DNA of 27,924 nt from Verrucomicrobia bacterium UBA1629 (GTDB lineage Bacteria > Verrucomicrobiota > Kiritimatiellia > RFP12 > UBA1067): contig DCMF01000077.1 of assembly GCA_002321305.1 (NCBI GenBank), positions 1 through 27,924 of the forward strand. The letters are read 5' to 3'. The translations under genes were made by a program, and so were the position numbers. Positions 1 to 6,607 of the stretch are shown here, one piece after another. The notes below the pieces were generated by a model. It was not told the DNA's origin and ran no database searches. It was given only the letters and a program-made list of their open reading frames with translations. Numbering within the stretch: position 1 is the stretch's first letter; each line of letters starts with the position of its first letter.

Positions 1-125
1 GCTACGCGGCCGACCACGACCTTGCCCGCGCGTGGAACCTGAAGGAAAGCGGCGGCACGGTGGCGCTGCACCGCGTCGTCCTCGTCTTCCACGGCGGCGA
101 CGTCGCCCTCTGCGAAGAGATCTGA
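1..125 (+). CDS. C-terminal end of an unidentified protein (partial)
   Basis: An open frame enters from the left edge (first full codon at position 3) and ends at the TGA at 123-125, giving about 40 C-terminal residues that finish in LCEEI. Codon use, with G or C in nearly every third position, matches the neighbouring genes, so it is probably genuinely coding. The fragment is too short to name: it holds a hydrophobic beta-like stretch (VALHRVVLVF) and no motif I recognise. The next gene starts 76 bases downstream. Confidence 0.55.
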   Translation, partial: YAADHDLARAWNLKESGGTVALHRVVLVFHGGDVALCEEI

Positions 126-201
126 TTTTAGTTGTCGACAGTTTTCCGTCACGGAGGCCCCATTGATGAAGGAGCGGTCAATAATGAACAAGGAGGAAAC
201 G

Positions 202-2376
202 ATGAATGCGCATGCGCAAGGCGGAACGAAGGGGCGGATGTGCCTTTGGGCGGCGTTGCTGTCCGTGGCCGTCTGCGCGGCGGCCGGCGACTGCCGGATG
301 CCCGCGAACGCGCGCGTCGTGCAGGATGCGCCGGGCTACAACTCGTGGCCCATGATCCAGGCGTTCGGCACGAACCTCGTCTGCACCTACAGCCGCGACA
401 GCAGTCTTCCGGCGGACGGGCACGCCATCGGCGTGGGCACCCGCGACGTCTACGCGAAGGTCTCGTCGGACGGCGGGCTCACCTGGTCGGCGGAGCGGGT
501 CGTCGCGGCGGACCCGGGCGTCGGCGAGGTCAACGAGGGTATCGGCCTCGACGCGACGGGCGCCGTTCTCGCGTGGGTGCGGTGCTGGGGCGCGCCGGAG
601 CGGCGCCGCCACGAGCTCTACCGCACGGCGGACGGCGTCACGTTCGAGAAGGTCGCGACGCCGCGCCTCGACCCGATGCCCATGCAGGTCACGGACATCG
701 TGCGCGTGCCGGGCCTCGGGCTCGTCTCGCCGTGGTTCGCCGGCGAGTACCGCAAGGACGGCGGGAACAGCTGGGGCATTCTCGTGAGCGCGGACGAGGG
801 GCGCACGTGGGAGCAGCGGACGGTCGAGAGCGGGCTGTCCGTGAAGGAGTGGGTGACGGAGCCGTCCCTCGTCGCGCTCCCCGGCGGGCGGCTGCTGATC
901 GTCGGGCGGTGCGAGCAGGGCCTTGGCACACAGTTCCAGGTCACGAGCGCGGACGGCGGACGGACATGGGAAAAGGCGCGGACGAACATCGGCGACGTGC
1001 ACGAGTCGACGCCGAGCCTCGTCTACGACGCGCGCACGGGGCTTGTCGCGAACTACTACTACCAGCGCGGCGCGCGCCGGCTCAAGCGGCGCGTCGTCGA
1101 CGCCGACTTCATCTTTTCGCATCCGACGGGGTGGCCGGAGCCGGAGGTCCTCGCCGAGGGCTTCGAGCCGCGAGTCTACGATGCGGGCAACGTGAACGCC
1201 ACGCGGCTTCTCGGCAGGACGGACCTCTGCGCGTGGTACACGGGCACGCCGTCCAACGCGACGGTCGTCGTGACGTCCGCGCCGGCCCCCCGACGCGCGC
1301 GGCCGACCGAGATCCGTCCGGGCGCGCTCTGGCACGACACGGCGGGGCACGTCATCAACGCGCATGGCGGGGGCGTCCTGTTCGACGGCGGCGTCTACTG
1401 GTGGTACGGCGAACACAAGGTCTACGGCCGCGCCGGCAACAAGGCGCACGTGGGCGTCCACGTCTACTCGTCGTCCGATCTCGTGAACTGGGAGGATCGC
1501 GGCATTGCGCTCGCCGTCTCGGACGACCCGCAGAGCGACATCGCCGACGGCTGCATCCTTGAGCGTCCGAAGGTCCTGCGTTCTCGGAAGACCGGGCAGT
1601 ACGTCATGTACTTCCACCTGGAGCTGAAGGGGCGGGGCTACGACGCGGCGCGCACGGGCCTGGCCGTCGCCGACCGCCCGGAAGGGCCGTTCCGCTTCCT
1701 GCGCTCGTTCCGTCCGACGGCCGGGGCGTGGCCGGAGGACGCGCGCGCGGAGGAGCGGACGCCTGAGGCGATGCGCGCGTCGCGCGAGCTCGGGAACGAG
1801 TCGGGCGGGCCGAGCGAGCGGGTGCGCGCGCGCGTCCCCTACCTCGGCCACATCGACGGGGGGCAGATGTCGCGGGACATGACGCTCTTCGCCGACGACG
1901 ACGGACGGTGCTACCATGTCTTCGCCTCGGAATACAACGCGACGCTGCACGTCGCCGAGCTGACGGACGACCTGCTCGGCTACACGGGCCGCTGGTTCCG
2001 GGTGGCCGAGAAGCACTGGACGGAGGCGCCGGCGCTCGTGAAGCGGGACGGCTGGTACTTCCTCCTTGGGTCGGGCTGCACGGGCTGGCGGCCGAACGCG
2101 GCGCGGCTCTACCGCGCGAAGTCGCTGCGCGGGCCGTGGGAGCGGCTCGGAAACCCCTGCCGGGGCGTCAGCCCGGAGACGGGGCTCGGGCCGGAACTCA
2201 CCTGGGGCGCGCAGTCCACGTTCCTCCTGCCCGTCGCGGGGCGCTCCGGCGAGGTCATCGCGCTGTTCGACGCCTGGCATCCGGCGAACCACGAGGAGAG
2301 CCGCTACGTCTGGCTGCCCGTCACGTTCGAGAACGACCGCCTCTGGATCGACTGGAAGACGTCGTGGCGGCCGTAG
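202..2376 (+). CDS. Exported two-domain glycosidase-like protein: sialidase-like propeller plus GH43
   Basis: A predicted secreted 724-residue protein, probably acting on host or plant glycans. I chose the ATG at 202 because AGGAGG (191-196) sits 5 bases upstream and the product then begins with a normal signal peptide (hydrophobic core about residues 13-27). In-frame starts at 163, 166 and 184 are possible. Residues about 35-360 look like a sialidase/BNR propeller with three Asp-box motifs: SSDGGLTW (about 88), SADEGRTW (about 196) and SADGGRTW (about 250). Residues about 365-724 resemble GH43 of the exo-beta-1,3-galactanase-like kind: GGGVLFDGGVYWWYGEHK, ILERPKVL, SRDMTLFADDDGR and EAPALVKRDGWYFL. 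The Glu of ILERPKVL is a candidate catalytic acid by family analogy. Substrate and activity of either half are not shown by the sequence. The two families are not usually joined, which makes this an uncommon architecture. Confidence 0.8.
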   Translation: MNAHAQGGTKGRMCLWAALLSVAVCAAAGDCRMPANARVVQDAPGYNSWPMIQAFGTNLVCTYSRDSSLPADGHAIGVGTRDVYAKVSSDGGLTWSAERVVAADPGVGEVNEGIGLDATGAVLAWVRCWGAPERRRHELYRTADGVTFEKVATPRLDPMPMQVTDIVRVPGLGLVSPWFAGEYRKDGGNSWGILVSADEGRTWEQRTVESGLSVKEWVTEPSLVALPGGRLLIVGRCEQGLGTQFQVTSADGGRTWEKARTNIGDVHESTPSLVYDARTGLVANYYYQRGARRLKRRVVDADFIFSHPTGWPEPEVLAEGFEPRVYDAGNVNATRLLGRTDLCAWYTGTPSNATVVVTSAPAPRRARPTEIRPGALWHDTAGHVINAHGGGVLFDGGVYWWYGEHKVYGRAGNKAHVGVHVYSSSDLVNWEDRGIALAVSDDPQSDIADGCILERPKVLRSRKTGQYVMYFHLELKGRGYDAARTGLAVADRPEGPFRFLRSFRPTAGAWPEDARAEERTPEAMRASRELGNESGGPSERVRARVPYLGHIDGGQMSRDMTLFADDDGRCYHVFASEYNATLHVAELTDDLLGYTGRWFRVAEKHWTEAPALVKRDGWYFLLGSGCTGWRPNAARLYRAKSLRGPWERLGNPCRGVSPETGLGPELTWGAQSTFLLPVAGRSGEVIALFDAWHPANHEESRYVWLPVTFENDRLWIDWKTSWRP

Positions 2377-2450
2377 GCGTCAGATGCGCAAGGGCACACG
2401 CTGAAGCCCTGTCGCTTCCGCGGCGGTTCATTACGGGCGGGTGCGAAAAA

Positions 2451-2459
2451 TGGTATAAT
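2451..2459 (+). promoter_or_regulatory. Extended -10 promoter of galE
   Basis: TGGTATAAT, a perfect -10 hexamer with the TG extension, follows an A-run in the 117-base gap before galE. The predicted start site near 2466 gives a leader of about 28 bases. It carries a good ribosome site, AAAGGA (2482-2487), 6 bases before the ATG. The -35 position (TTACGG, 2431-2436) is weak, as expected for an extended -10 promoter. The rest of the gap (2377-2450) shows no convincing terminator. Confidence 0.65.
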
Positions 2460-2493
2460 CACGCGACTTGAAAGAACAAGGAAAGGATCAGTC

Positions 2494-3528
2494 ATGAAGA
2501 TTCTGGTTACGGGCGGCGCCGGCTACATCGGCAGCCATACGGTCGTGGAGCTCCTGAACGCGGGGCATGACGTCGTCGTCGTCGACAACCTCTGCAACAG
2601 CTCGCGCAAGTCGCTTGCGCGCGTGAAGCGCATCACGGGAAAGGAGCCGACGTTCTACAAGGCCGACATCCGCGACGAGAAGAAGCTCAGCGCCATCCTC
2701 GACGCGGAGGCGCCGTTCCAGGCGACGATTCACTTCGCCGCGCTGAAGGCCGTCGGCGAGTCGACGAAGGTTCCGCTCAAGTACTACGCCAACAACCTCG
2801 GCGGCACGTTCACGCTCCTGAAGTGCCTGGCGGAGCATAACTGCAAGAACATCGTCTTCTCGTCCTCGGCGACGGTCTACGGCGAGCCGAAGTCCGTGCC
2901 GATCCGCGAGGACTTCCCGACGCCGGGCTGCACGAACCCCTACGGCTGGACGAAGCTCATGATGGAGCAGGTCTTCAAGGACGTCCAGAAGGCCGACCCC
3001 GCGTGGAACGTGATCCTCCTGCGCTACTTCAACCCGATCGGTGCGCACAAGTCGGGCCTCATCGGCGAAGACCCGGCGGGCATCCCGAACAACCTCCTGC
3101 CTTATGTCGCGCAGGTCGCGGTCGGCCGCCGTCCCGAGCTCAGCGTCTTCGGCAACGACTACCCGACGCCGGACGGCACGGGCGTGCGCGACTACATCCA
3201 CGTCGTCGACCTGGCGGTTGGCCACCTGAAGGCCATCGAGAAGCTGGAGAAGGAGCCGGCGCTCGGCCTCAAGGTCTACAACCTCGGCACGGGGCACGGC
3301 TACTCGGTTCTCCAGATCGTCAAGGCGTTCGAGAAGGCTTCGGGCCGTCCCGTGCCGTACAGGATCTGCCCGCGCCGTCCCGGCGACATCGCCGAGTGCT
3401 GGGCAGACCCGGCGCTGGCCGAGAAGGAGCTTGGCTGGAAGGCCGAGCGCGGCATCGACGAGATGTGCGCGGACACCTGGCGTTGGCAGGAGCAGAACCC
3501 CTACGGCTACGAGAAGAAGGCGGACTGA
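2494..3528 (+). CDS. galE: UDP-glucose 4-epimerase GalE
   Basis: Interconverts UDP-glucose and UDP-galactose in the cytoplasm, supplying galactose for polysaccharides or feeding galactose into glycolysis. The 344-residue product has normal family length and all hallmarks of the extended short-chain dehydrogenase fold: NAD-binding TGGAGYIGSH near the N terminus, SSSATVYG holding the active-site Ser (about 125), YGWTK with the catalytic Tyr150 and Lys154, LRYFNPIGAH, and a C-terminal sugar-nucleotide region with DGTGVRDYIHVVDLA. It has its own extended -10 promoter and Shine-Dalgarno. It could supply precursors to the exopolysaccharide genes at the other end of the window, but the two are 17 kb apart and that link is inference. 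Confidence 0.95.
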   Translation: MKILVTGGAGYIGSHTVVELLNAGHDVVVVDNLCNSSRKSLARVKRITGKEPTFYKADIRDEKKLSAILDAEAPFQATIHFAALKAVGESTKVPLKYYANNLGGTFTLLKCLAEHNCKNIVFSSSATVYGEPKSVPIREDFPTPGCTNPYGWTKLMMEQVFKDVQKADPAWNVILLRYFNPIGAHKSGLIGEDPAGIPNNLLPYVAQVAVGRRPELSVFGNDYPTPDGTGVRDYIHVVDLAVGHLKAIEKLEKEPALGLKVYNLGTGHGYSVLQIVKAFEKASGRPVPYRICPRRPGDIAECWADPALAEKELGWKAERGIDEMCADTWRWQEQNPYGYEKKAD

Positions 3529-3540
3529 CGGAACGGCCTG

Positions 3541-4221
3541 ATGGCGGCGACCGCTGACATTCTCGCGTTCGTGCTCGACGGGCTCGCGGACTACCTCGAG
3601 CTCGAACGCGAGCTGGGCGTTCGGACGGTCGAGGTCGATCGCGCGCTGCTCGCGCCGCCGGCGGCGGGCGCGGCGGGGCCGGCGGACAGGACGCAGGGGA
3701 CGGCGGACAGGACGCACGGGACGCAGACGACGCACAGGACGGAGGAGCCGGCGTCAAGGGCCGCTATGAGGCCGTCGCAAGGGGCCGCGACAGGGCCGTC
3801 GCCGGCGTCAAATGCCGAAGCAAGGGCCGAAGCCGCGTCGGCGCCGGGGGCGAAGGGGCCGTTTGACTTCATCTTCATCGCCGACAGGCCGCTGTCGCCG
3901 CGCGCGACCGAGATGATGGCGAAGGTCATTCCGGCGATGGGCCAGACGCCCGAGACCGCGCCGGTCGTCGTCGCGCCGCCGATTCCGAACGCGCGGTTCT
4001 TCGTCTTTCTCGGGCGCGCCGCGCTCGCGAAGTACATGCCGGGGACGCGCGGCGAGGAAAACCGCTGGCTCAAGTCGCCGAAGGGCCGGGACGTCCTTCT
4101 CGTGAAGTCGCCGGAGGAGATCGTGCGGTTCACGACGGTGACGCCGGCCCTCAAGAGGATGAAGCAGGACATGTGGCTCGCGCTGAAGACGGTGCGCCAG
4201 CGCGCGCAATTGGGAATGTGA
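3541..4221 (+). CDS. Cysteine-free protein resembling a degenerate uracil-DNA glycosylase
   Basis: Function unknown. The 226-residue product begins 12 bases after galE with no clear Shine-Dalgarno. Residues 1-38 (LADYLELERELGVRTVEVDR) resemble the N-terminal helix of family-4 uracil-DNA glycosylases. Residues 39-105 are a low-complexity linker with the 7-residue repeat ADRTQGT/ADRTHGT. Residues 108-226 follow the UDG order: a strand FDFIFIAD where GEAPG is expected, ARFFVFLGRAAL like the vvaLGxxA strand, LLVKSPEEIVRF where the HPS motif is expected, and a final MKQDMWLALKTV helix. There is no cysteine at all, so the [4Fe-4S] cluster of family 4 cannot form, and the catalytic motifs are absent. 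If the homology is real this is an inactive structural or DNA-binding derivative. It may instead be unrelated. The stop lies 4 bases before pyrK, suggesting cotranscription. Confidence 0.55.
   Translation: MAATADILAFVLDGLADYLELERELGVRTVEVDRALLAPPAAGAAGPADRTQGTADRTHGTQTTHRTEEPASRAAMRPSQGAATGPSPASNAEARAEAASAPGAKGPFDFIFIADRPLSPRATEMMAKVIPAMGQTPETAPVVVAPPIPNARFFVFLGRAALAKYMPGTRGEENRWLKSPKGRDVLLVKSPEEIVRFTTVTPALKRMKQDMWLALKTVRQRAQLGM
3651..3753 (+). repeat. T-free tract with tandem 21-bp repeat inside the UDG-like gene
   Basis: The + strand has no T for 103 bases. Two tandem 21-bp copies lie at 3681-3701 and 3702-3722, each beginning GGCGGACAGGACGCA and differing at one position. A degenerate partial copy follows to about 3742. 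The unit is exactly seven codons (ADRTQGT, ADRTHGT), so copy-number change keeps the frame. It encodes the linker between the N-terminal helix and the folded C-terminal part. Loose CAAGGGCCG-like units continue to about 3830. Confidence 0.75.
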
Positions 4222-4225
4222 GGCT

Positions 4226-5080
4226 ATGCGAAACGAACAGACAAAGGTGATTTCACATGCGGCCTGCGGGCCGGGCTACCGGCTTCTCGTGCTGGACGCG
4301 CCGCAGATCGCGGCGGACGCCCAGCCGGGGCAGTTCGTGCACGTGAAGGTGCCCGCGCTGGAGGCGAGCGCCTTGCGGCGTCCGTTCTCGATCTTCAACG
4401 CCGAGGCCGGACGTCTCGAGCTCCTCTACAAGACGGTGGGACGCGGCACGGCGGCCTTGAACGCCGTGAAGCCGGGCGAGACGGTCGAGGTGCTGGGGCC
4501 GCTTGGACGGGGCTTCCCGACGACGTGCGACGGCACGCCGCTGCTCGTGGGCGGCGGCTATGGCGTCGCGCCGCTCTACTTCCTCGCCAGAAGGCTCAAG
4601 GAGAGAACTAATCGAATGATCGAATTGTCGAATCGTCGAATGGAGGGGGGGGCTGACAATTCGATTATTCGACCATTCGACCATTCGATTATTTCTCCCA
4701 AACTCTTCGTCGGCGGCCGCACGAAAGACGACCTGCTGGCGCTCGACCGCTTTGCCGCGCTGGGCGTCGAGGTCTTCGCCGCGACGAACGACGGCTCGTT
4801 CGGCACGAAGGGCTTTGCCGTCGTGCCGCTGGACGCGGAACTGAACCGCCTGCGCGCGGCGGGCGCGCGCTTCGCGCTGTTCACGTGCGGGCCGGACGGG
4901 CTCCTGAAGGCGGTCTCGGAACGCGCGTGCGCGCTTGGCGTGCCGGGCTGGATCTCGGTCGACCGCCACATGGTCTGCGGCGTCGGCGCGTGCTACGCCT
5001 GCATCCAGCGGACGGTGAAGGGCAACGCGCGCTGCTGCGTGGACGGCCCGGTGTTCAAGGCGGAGGAACTCGTATGGTGA
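4226..5080 (+). CDS. pyrK: Dihydroorotate dehydrogenase B electron-transfer subunit PyrK
   Basis: The FAD and [2Fe-2S] subunit that passes electrons from dihydroorotate oxidation in PyrD to NAD+ (class 1B enzyme, pyrimidine synthesis). Visible parts: the FAD-binding RRPFSI, the NAD-domain glycine motif GGGYGVAPLYFLA, the FTCGPDGLL strand, and a C-terminal iron-sulfur motif with C251, C256, C259 and C270 or C271 (C-x4-C-x2-C-x10/11-C) ending in DGPVFKAEEL. At 284 residues it is about 30 longer than usual. The excess is a block at residues about 126-158, encoded by an AT-rich palindromic tract, that falls between the helix after GGGYGVAP and the next strand LFVGGRTKDDLL. Both flanks are conserved, so the protein is probably functional with an extra loop. 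It overlaps pyrD by 7 bases. Confidence 0.92.
   Translation: MRNEQTKVISHAACGPGYRLLVLDAPQIAADAQPGQFVHVKVPALEASALRRPFSIFNAEAGRLELLYKTVGRGTAALNAVKPGETVEVLGPLGRGFPTTCDGTPLLVGGGYGVAPLYFLARRLKERTNRMIELSNRRMEGGADNSIIRPFDHSIISPKLFVGGRTKDDLLALDRFAALGVEVFAATNDGSFGTKGFAVVPLDAELNRLRAAGARFALFTCGPDGLLKAVSERACALGVPGWISVDRHMVCGVGACYACIQRTVKGNARCCVDGPVFKAEELVW
4600..4699 (+). repeat. In-frame imperfect palindrome of ATTCGA-type units within pyrK
   Basis: An AT-rich island in a GC-rich gene. The left arm (4610-4643) is built from TCGAAT units and the right arm (4657-4690) from ATTCGA units. The right arm matches the reverse complement of the left at 29 of 34 positions, around a 13-base G-rich loop (4644-4656). 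With one gap the pairing extends outward through a shared GGAGA..AA.TAATCG edge to roughly 4600 and 4699. Direct 8-bp repeats (ATTCGACC) occur within the right arm. Translation continues through it in frame. It resembles a small palindromic (MITE- or REP-like) insertion, but no transposase or target duplication is visible to prove mobility. Confidence 0.75.
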
Positions 5081-5979
5081 AGATGCAGGTCAACTTGGGC
5101 GGCCTCGTGATGCCGACGCCGGTCGCGACGGCGAGCGGGACGTTCGGCTATGGCACGGAATACCTCGGCGCGGTCGATTACGCGAAGCTTGGCGCCGTGA
5201 CGGCGAAGGGCATCCGCGTCGATCCGTGGACGGGGAATCCGATGCCGCGCCATGCCGAGGTCTTCGGCGGGCTCGTCAACGCGATTGGCCTGCAGGGGAC
5301 GGGCGTTGAACACTTTCTCGCCGAGACGGTGCCGGCCTACCGGAGGGCGGCGAACGTGCCGCTCATCGCCAACATCTGGGGCGGATCGATCGAGGAATAC
5401 GCAGCCGTGGCCGAACGGCTGGGCGATCAGGTCGATGCGCTGGAAATGAACGTCTCGTGTCCGAACGTCAAGGCGGGCGGGCACACGTTCGGACAGGATC
5501 CGAAGGTTCTCCTCGAGGTCGTCTCGGCCGTGCGGAAGGCGACGCGGCTGCCGTTGCTCGTGAAGCTCGCGCCGAACGTGCCGTCGATCGTGCCCTACGT
5601 GAAGGCGTGCGAGGACGCGGGGGCGGACGGCCTGTCGATGATCAACACGATTCCCGCGATGGTGATCGACATCGAGCGGCGCGTGCCCGTCCTGGCGAAC
5701 CGGACGGGCGGGCTGTCGGGGCGCGGCGTCCACCCGGCCGCCGTGAAGCTCGTCTACGACGCGCACCGGGCGACGAAGCTGCCGATTCTCGCGATGGGCG
5801 GCGTGTACGAGGCGAGGGACGCGATCGAGTTCCTGCTCGCGGGCGCGACGGCCGTCGCGGTCGGCACGGCGACGTTCTCCGATCCCGGCGTCGTCGCGGC
5901 GGTCTACGATGGCATCGTCGCCTACTGCGAACGCCACGGTTTCGCGTCCGTCGCCGAGCTGACCGGCAACCTGCGGTAG
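5074..5979 (+). CDS. pyrD: Dihydroorotate dehydrogenase B catalytic subunit PyrD
   Basis: Oxidises dihydroorotate to orotate using FMN, partnered with PyrK. I start it at the ATG at 5074, which overlaps the pyrK stop and has GGAGG (5062-5066) 7 bases upstream. The 301-residue product then matches class 1 enzymes and begins at the expected QVNLGGLVMPTPVATASGT. The catalytic cysteine that marks class 1 enzymes is in EMNVSCPNVK. FMN-binding features include NAIGLQGTG, LLVKLAPNV, RTGGLSGRG and ILAMGGVYEARDAIEFLLAG. An in-frame extension upstream into pyrK has no homology and is rejected. Having pyrK and pyrD together without other pyrimidine genes is common. Confidence 0.95.
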   Translation: MVKMQVNLGGLVMPTPVATASGTFGYGTEYLGAVDYAKLGAVTAKGIRVDPWTGNPMPRHAEVFGGLVNAIGLQGTGVEHFLAETVPAYRRAANVPLIANIWGGSIEEYAAVAERLGDQVDALEMNVSCPNVKAGGHTFGQDPKVLLEVVSAVRKATRLPLLVKLAPNVPSIVPYVKACEDAGADGLSMINTIPAMVIDIERRVPVLANRTGGLSGRGVHPAAVKLVYDAHRATKLPILAMGGVYEARDAIEFLLAGATAVAVGTATFSDPGVVAAVYDGIVAYCERHGFASVAELTGNLR

Positions 5980-6022
5980 CCTTCTTCTCCGAAAGACCGA
6001 AAGCGCAAGGAGGGACAACGAG

Positions 6023-6502
6023 ATGAAGCTACGCGCAGACGCGACGTGTTCGCAAAAGGCCCTGAAGGTGTCCGCCAAGGCGCGCTATGCGCTGCGGATC
6101 CTGCTGGATGTCGCGGTGCATGCGTCGGGGCGGACGCCGCGCACGGGCGCGGCGATCGCCCAGGCGCAGCAGATTTCGGAGAAGTTCCTCTCGCGCATCG
6201 TCGTGACGCTTCGCGAGAAGGGCATGCTGAGGAGTGTGCGCGGCAATGTCGGCGGCTTTCGGCTGGCGATGAGTCCTGACGACATCCGCCTGCTGGACAT
6301 CGTCGAGGCGGTTCAGGGCCCGCTGGCGATTCTCGACTGCCTGGCGCCCGGCGTCACCTGTCCGCGCCAGGAGACCTGCCTCGCGCGGCGCGTGTGGGCG
6401 GACGTCAACGCCTCCTTCGCGGTGACGCTGGCGAAGGTCACGTTGGCGTCGATCCTGCGCCGCGAGCCCAATGCCGTGCAGGCCCTGGACTATTGCATCT
6501 GA
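6023..6502 (+). CDS. Rrf2-family transcriptional regulator with three-cysteine cluster
   Basis: A 159-residue DNA-binding regulator of the IscR/NsrR/CymR family. An N-terminal winged helix (VSAKARYALRILLDVA, then a recognition region around QQISEKFLSRIVVTLREKG) is followed by the wing RGNVGGFRLA and the dimerisation helix. C106, C113 and C119 (C-x6-C-x5-C) sit where IscR and NsrR carry their iron-sulfur ligands, so an Fe-S or redox input is likely but not proven: the first spacing is one residue longer than in IscR. An extra cysteine lies at position 9. A strong AAGGAGG (6007-6013) precedes the ATG. It follows pyrD by 43 bases with no visible promoter, so it may be cotranscribed with the redox enzyme PyrKD. 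Its targets are unknown. A perfect palindrome just downstream is one candidate. Confidence 0.88.
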   Translation: MKLRADATCSQKALKVSAKARYALRILLDVAVHASGRTPRTGAAIAQAQQISEKFLSRIVVTLREKGMLRSVRGNVGGFRLAMSPDDIRLLDIVEAVQGPLAILDCLAPGVTCPRQETCLARRVWADVNASFAVTLAKVTLASILRREPNAVQALDYCI

Positions 6503-6510
6503 CGCCTGTC

Positions 6511-6522
6511 GGCGGATCCGCC
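6511..6522. promoter_or_regulatory. 12-bp perfect palindrome, candidate operator
   Basis: GGCGGATCCGCC lies 8 bases after the regulator stop codon and directly abuts the -35 box of the symporter promoter. The position suits an operator for the adjacent Rrf2 protein or another regulator. As RNA it would give only a 4-bp stem with a GATC loop and no U-run, so it is not a convincing terminator. In GC-rich DNA such a short palindrome can occur by chance. Confidence 0.3.
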
Positions 6523-6552
6523 TTGCCAGCGGCCGCCCAAAAATGGTAAACT
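6523..6552 (+). promoter_or_regulatory. Promoter of the putP-like gene
   Basis: TTGCCA (6523-6528) and TAAACT (6547-6552) are separated by 18 bases, with a TGG extension (6544-6546) directly upstream of the -10. The predicted start near 6559 gives a leader of about 49 bases, AT-rich at 6575-6590. The ribosome site AAAGGA (6591-6596) is 11 bases before the ATG, a rather long spacing. Confidence 0.6.
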
Positions 6553-6607
6553 ACGCGCATTTCGCTCTTTAAACCGATAAAATTATCACCAAAGGAAAGA
6601 CAAAGAC

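Noticed and set aside
178..2292. Very long open frame on the minus strand opposite the glycosidase gene
   Set aside because: Arg/Asp/Val-rich translation with no recognisable domain. It mirrors the high third-position GC of the true gene on the + strand.
4600..4699. Assembly error or frameshift in pyrK
   Set aside because: The frame is intact on both sides and conserved PyrK sequence resumes immediately. The tract has internal inverted-repeat structure instead of random sequence.
4885..5073. Upstream in-frame extension of pyrD
   Set aside because: It lies inside pyrK and has no homology. The ATG at 5074 has a good Shine-Dalgarno and starts at the family N terminus.
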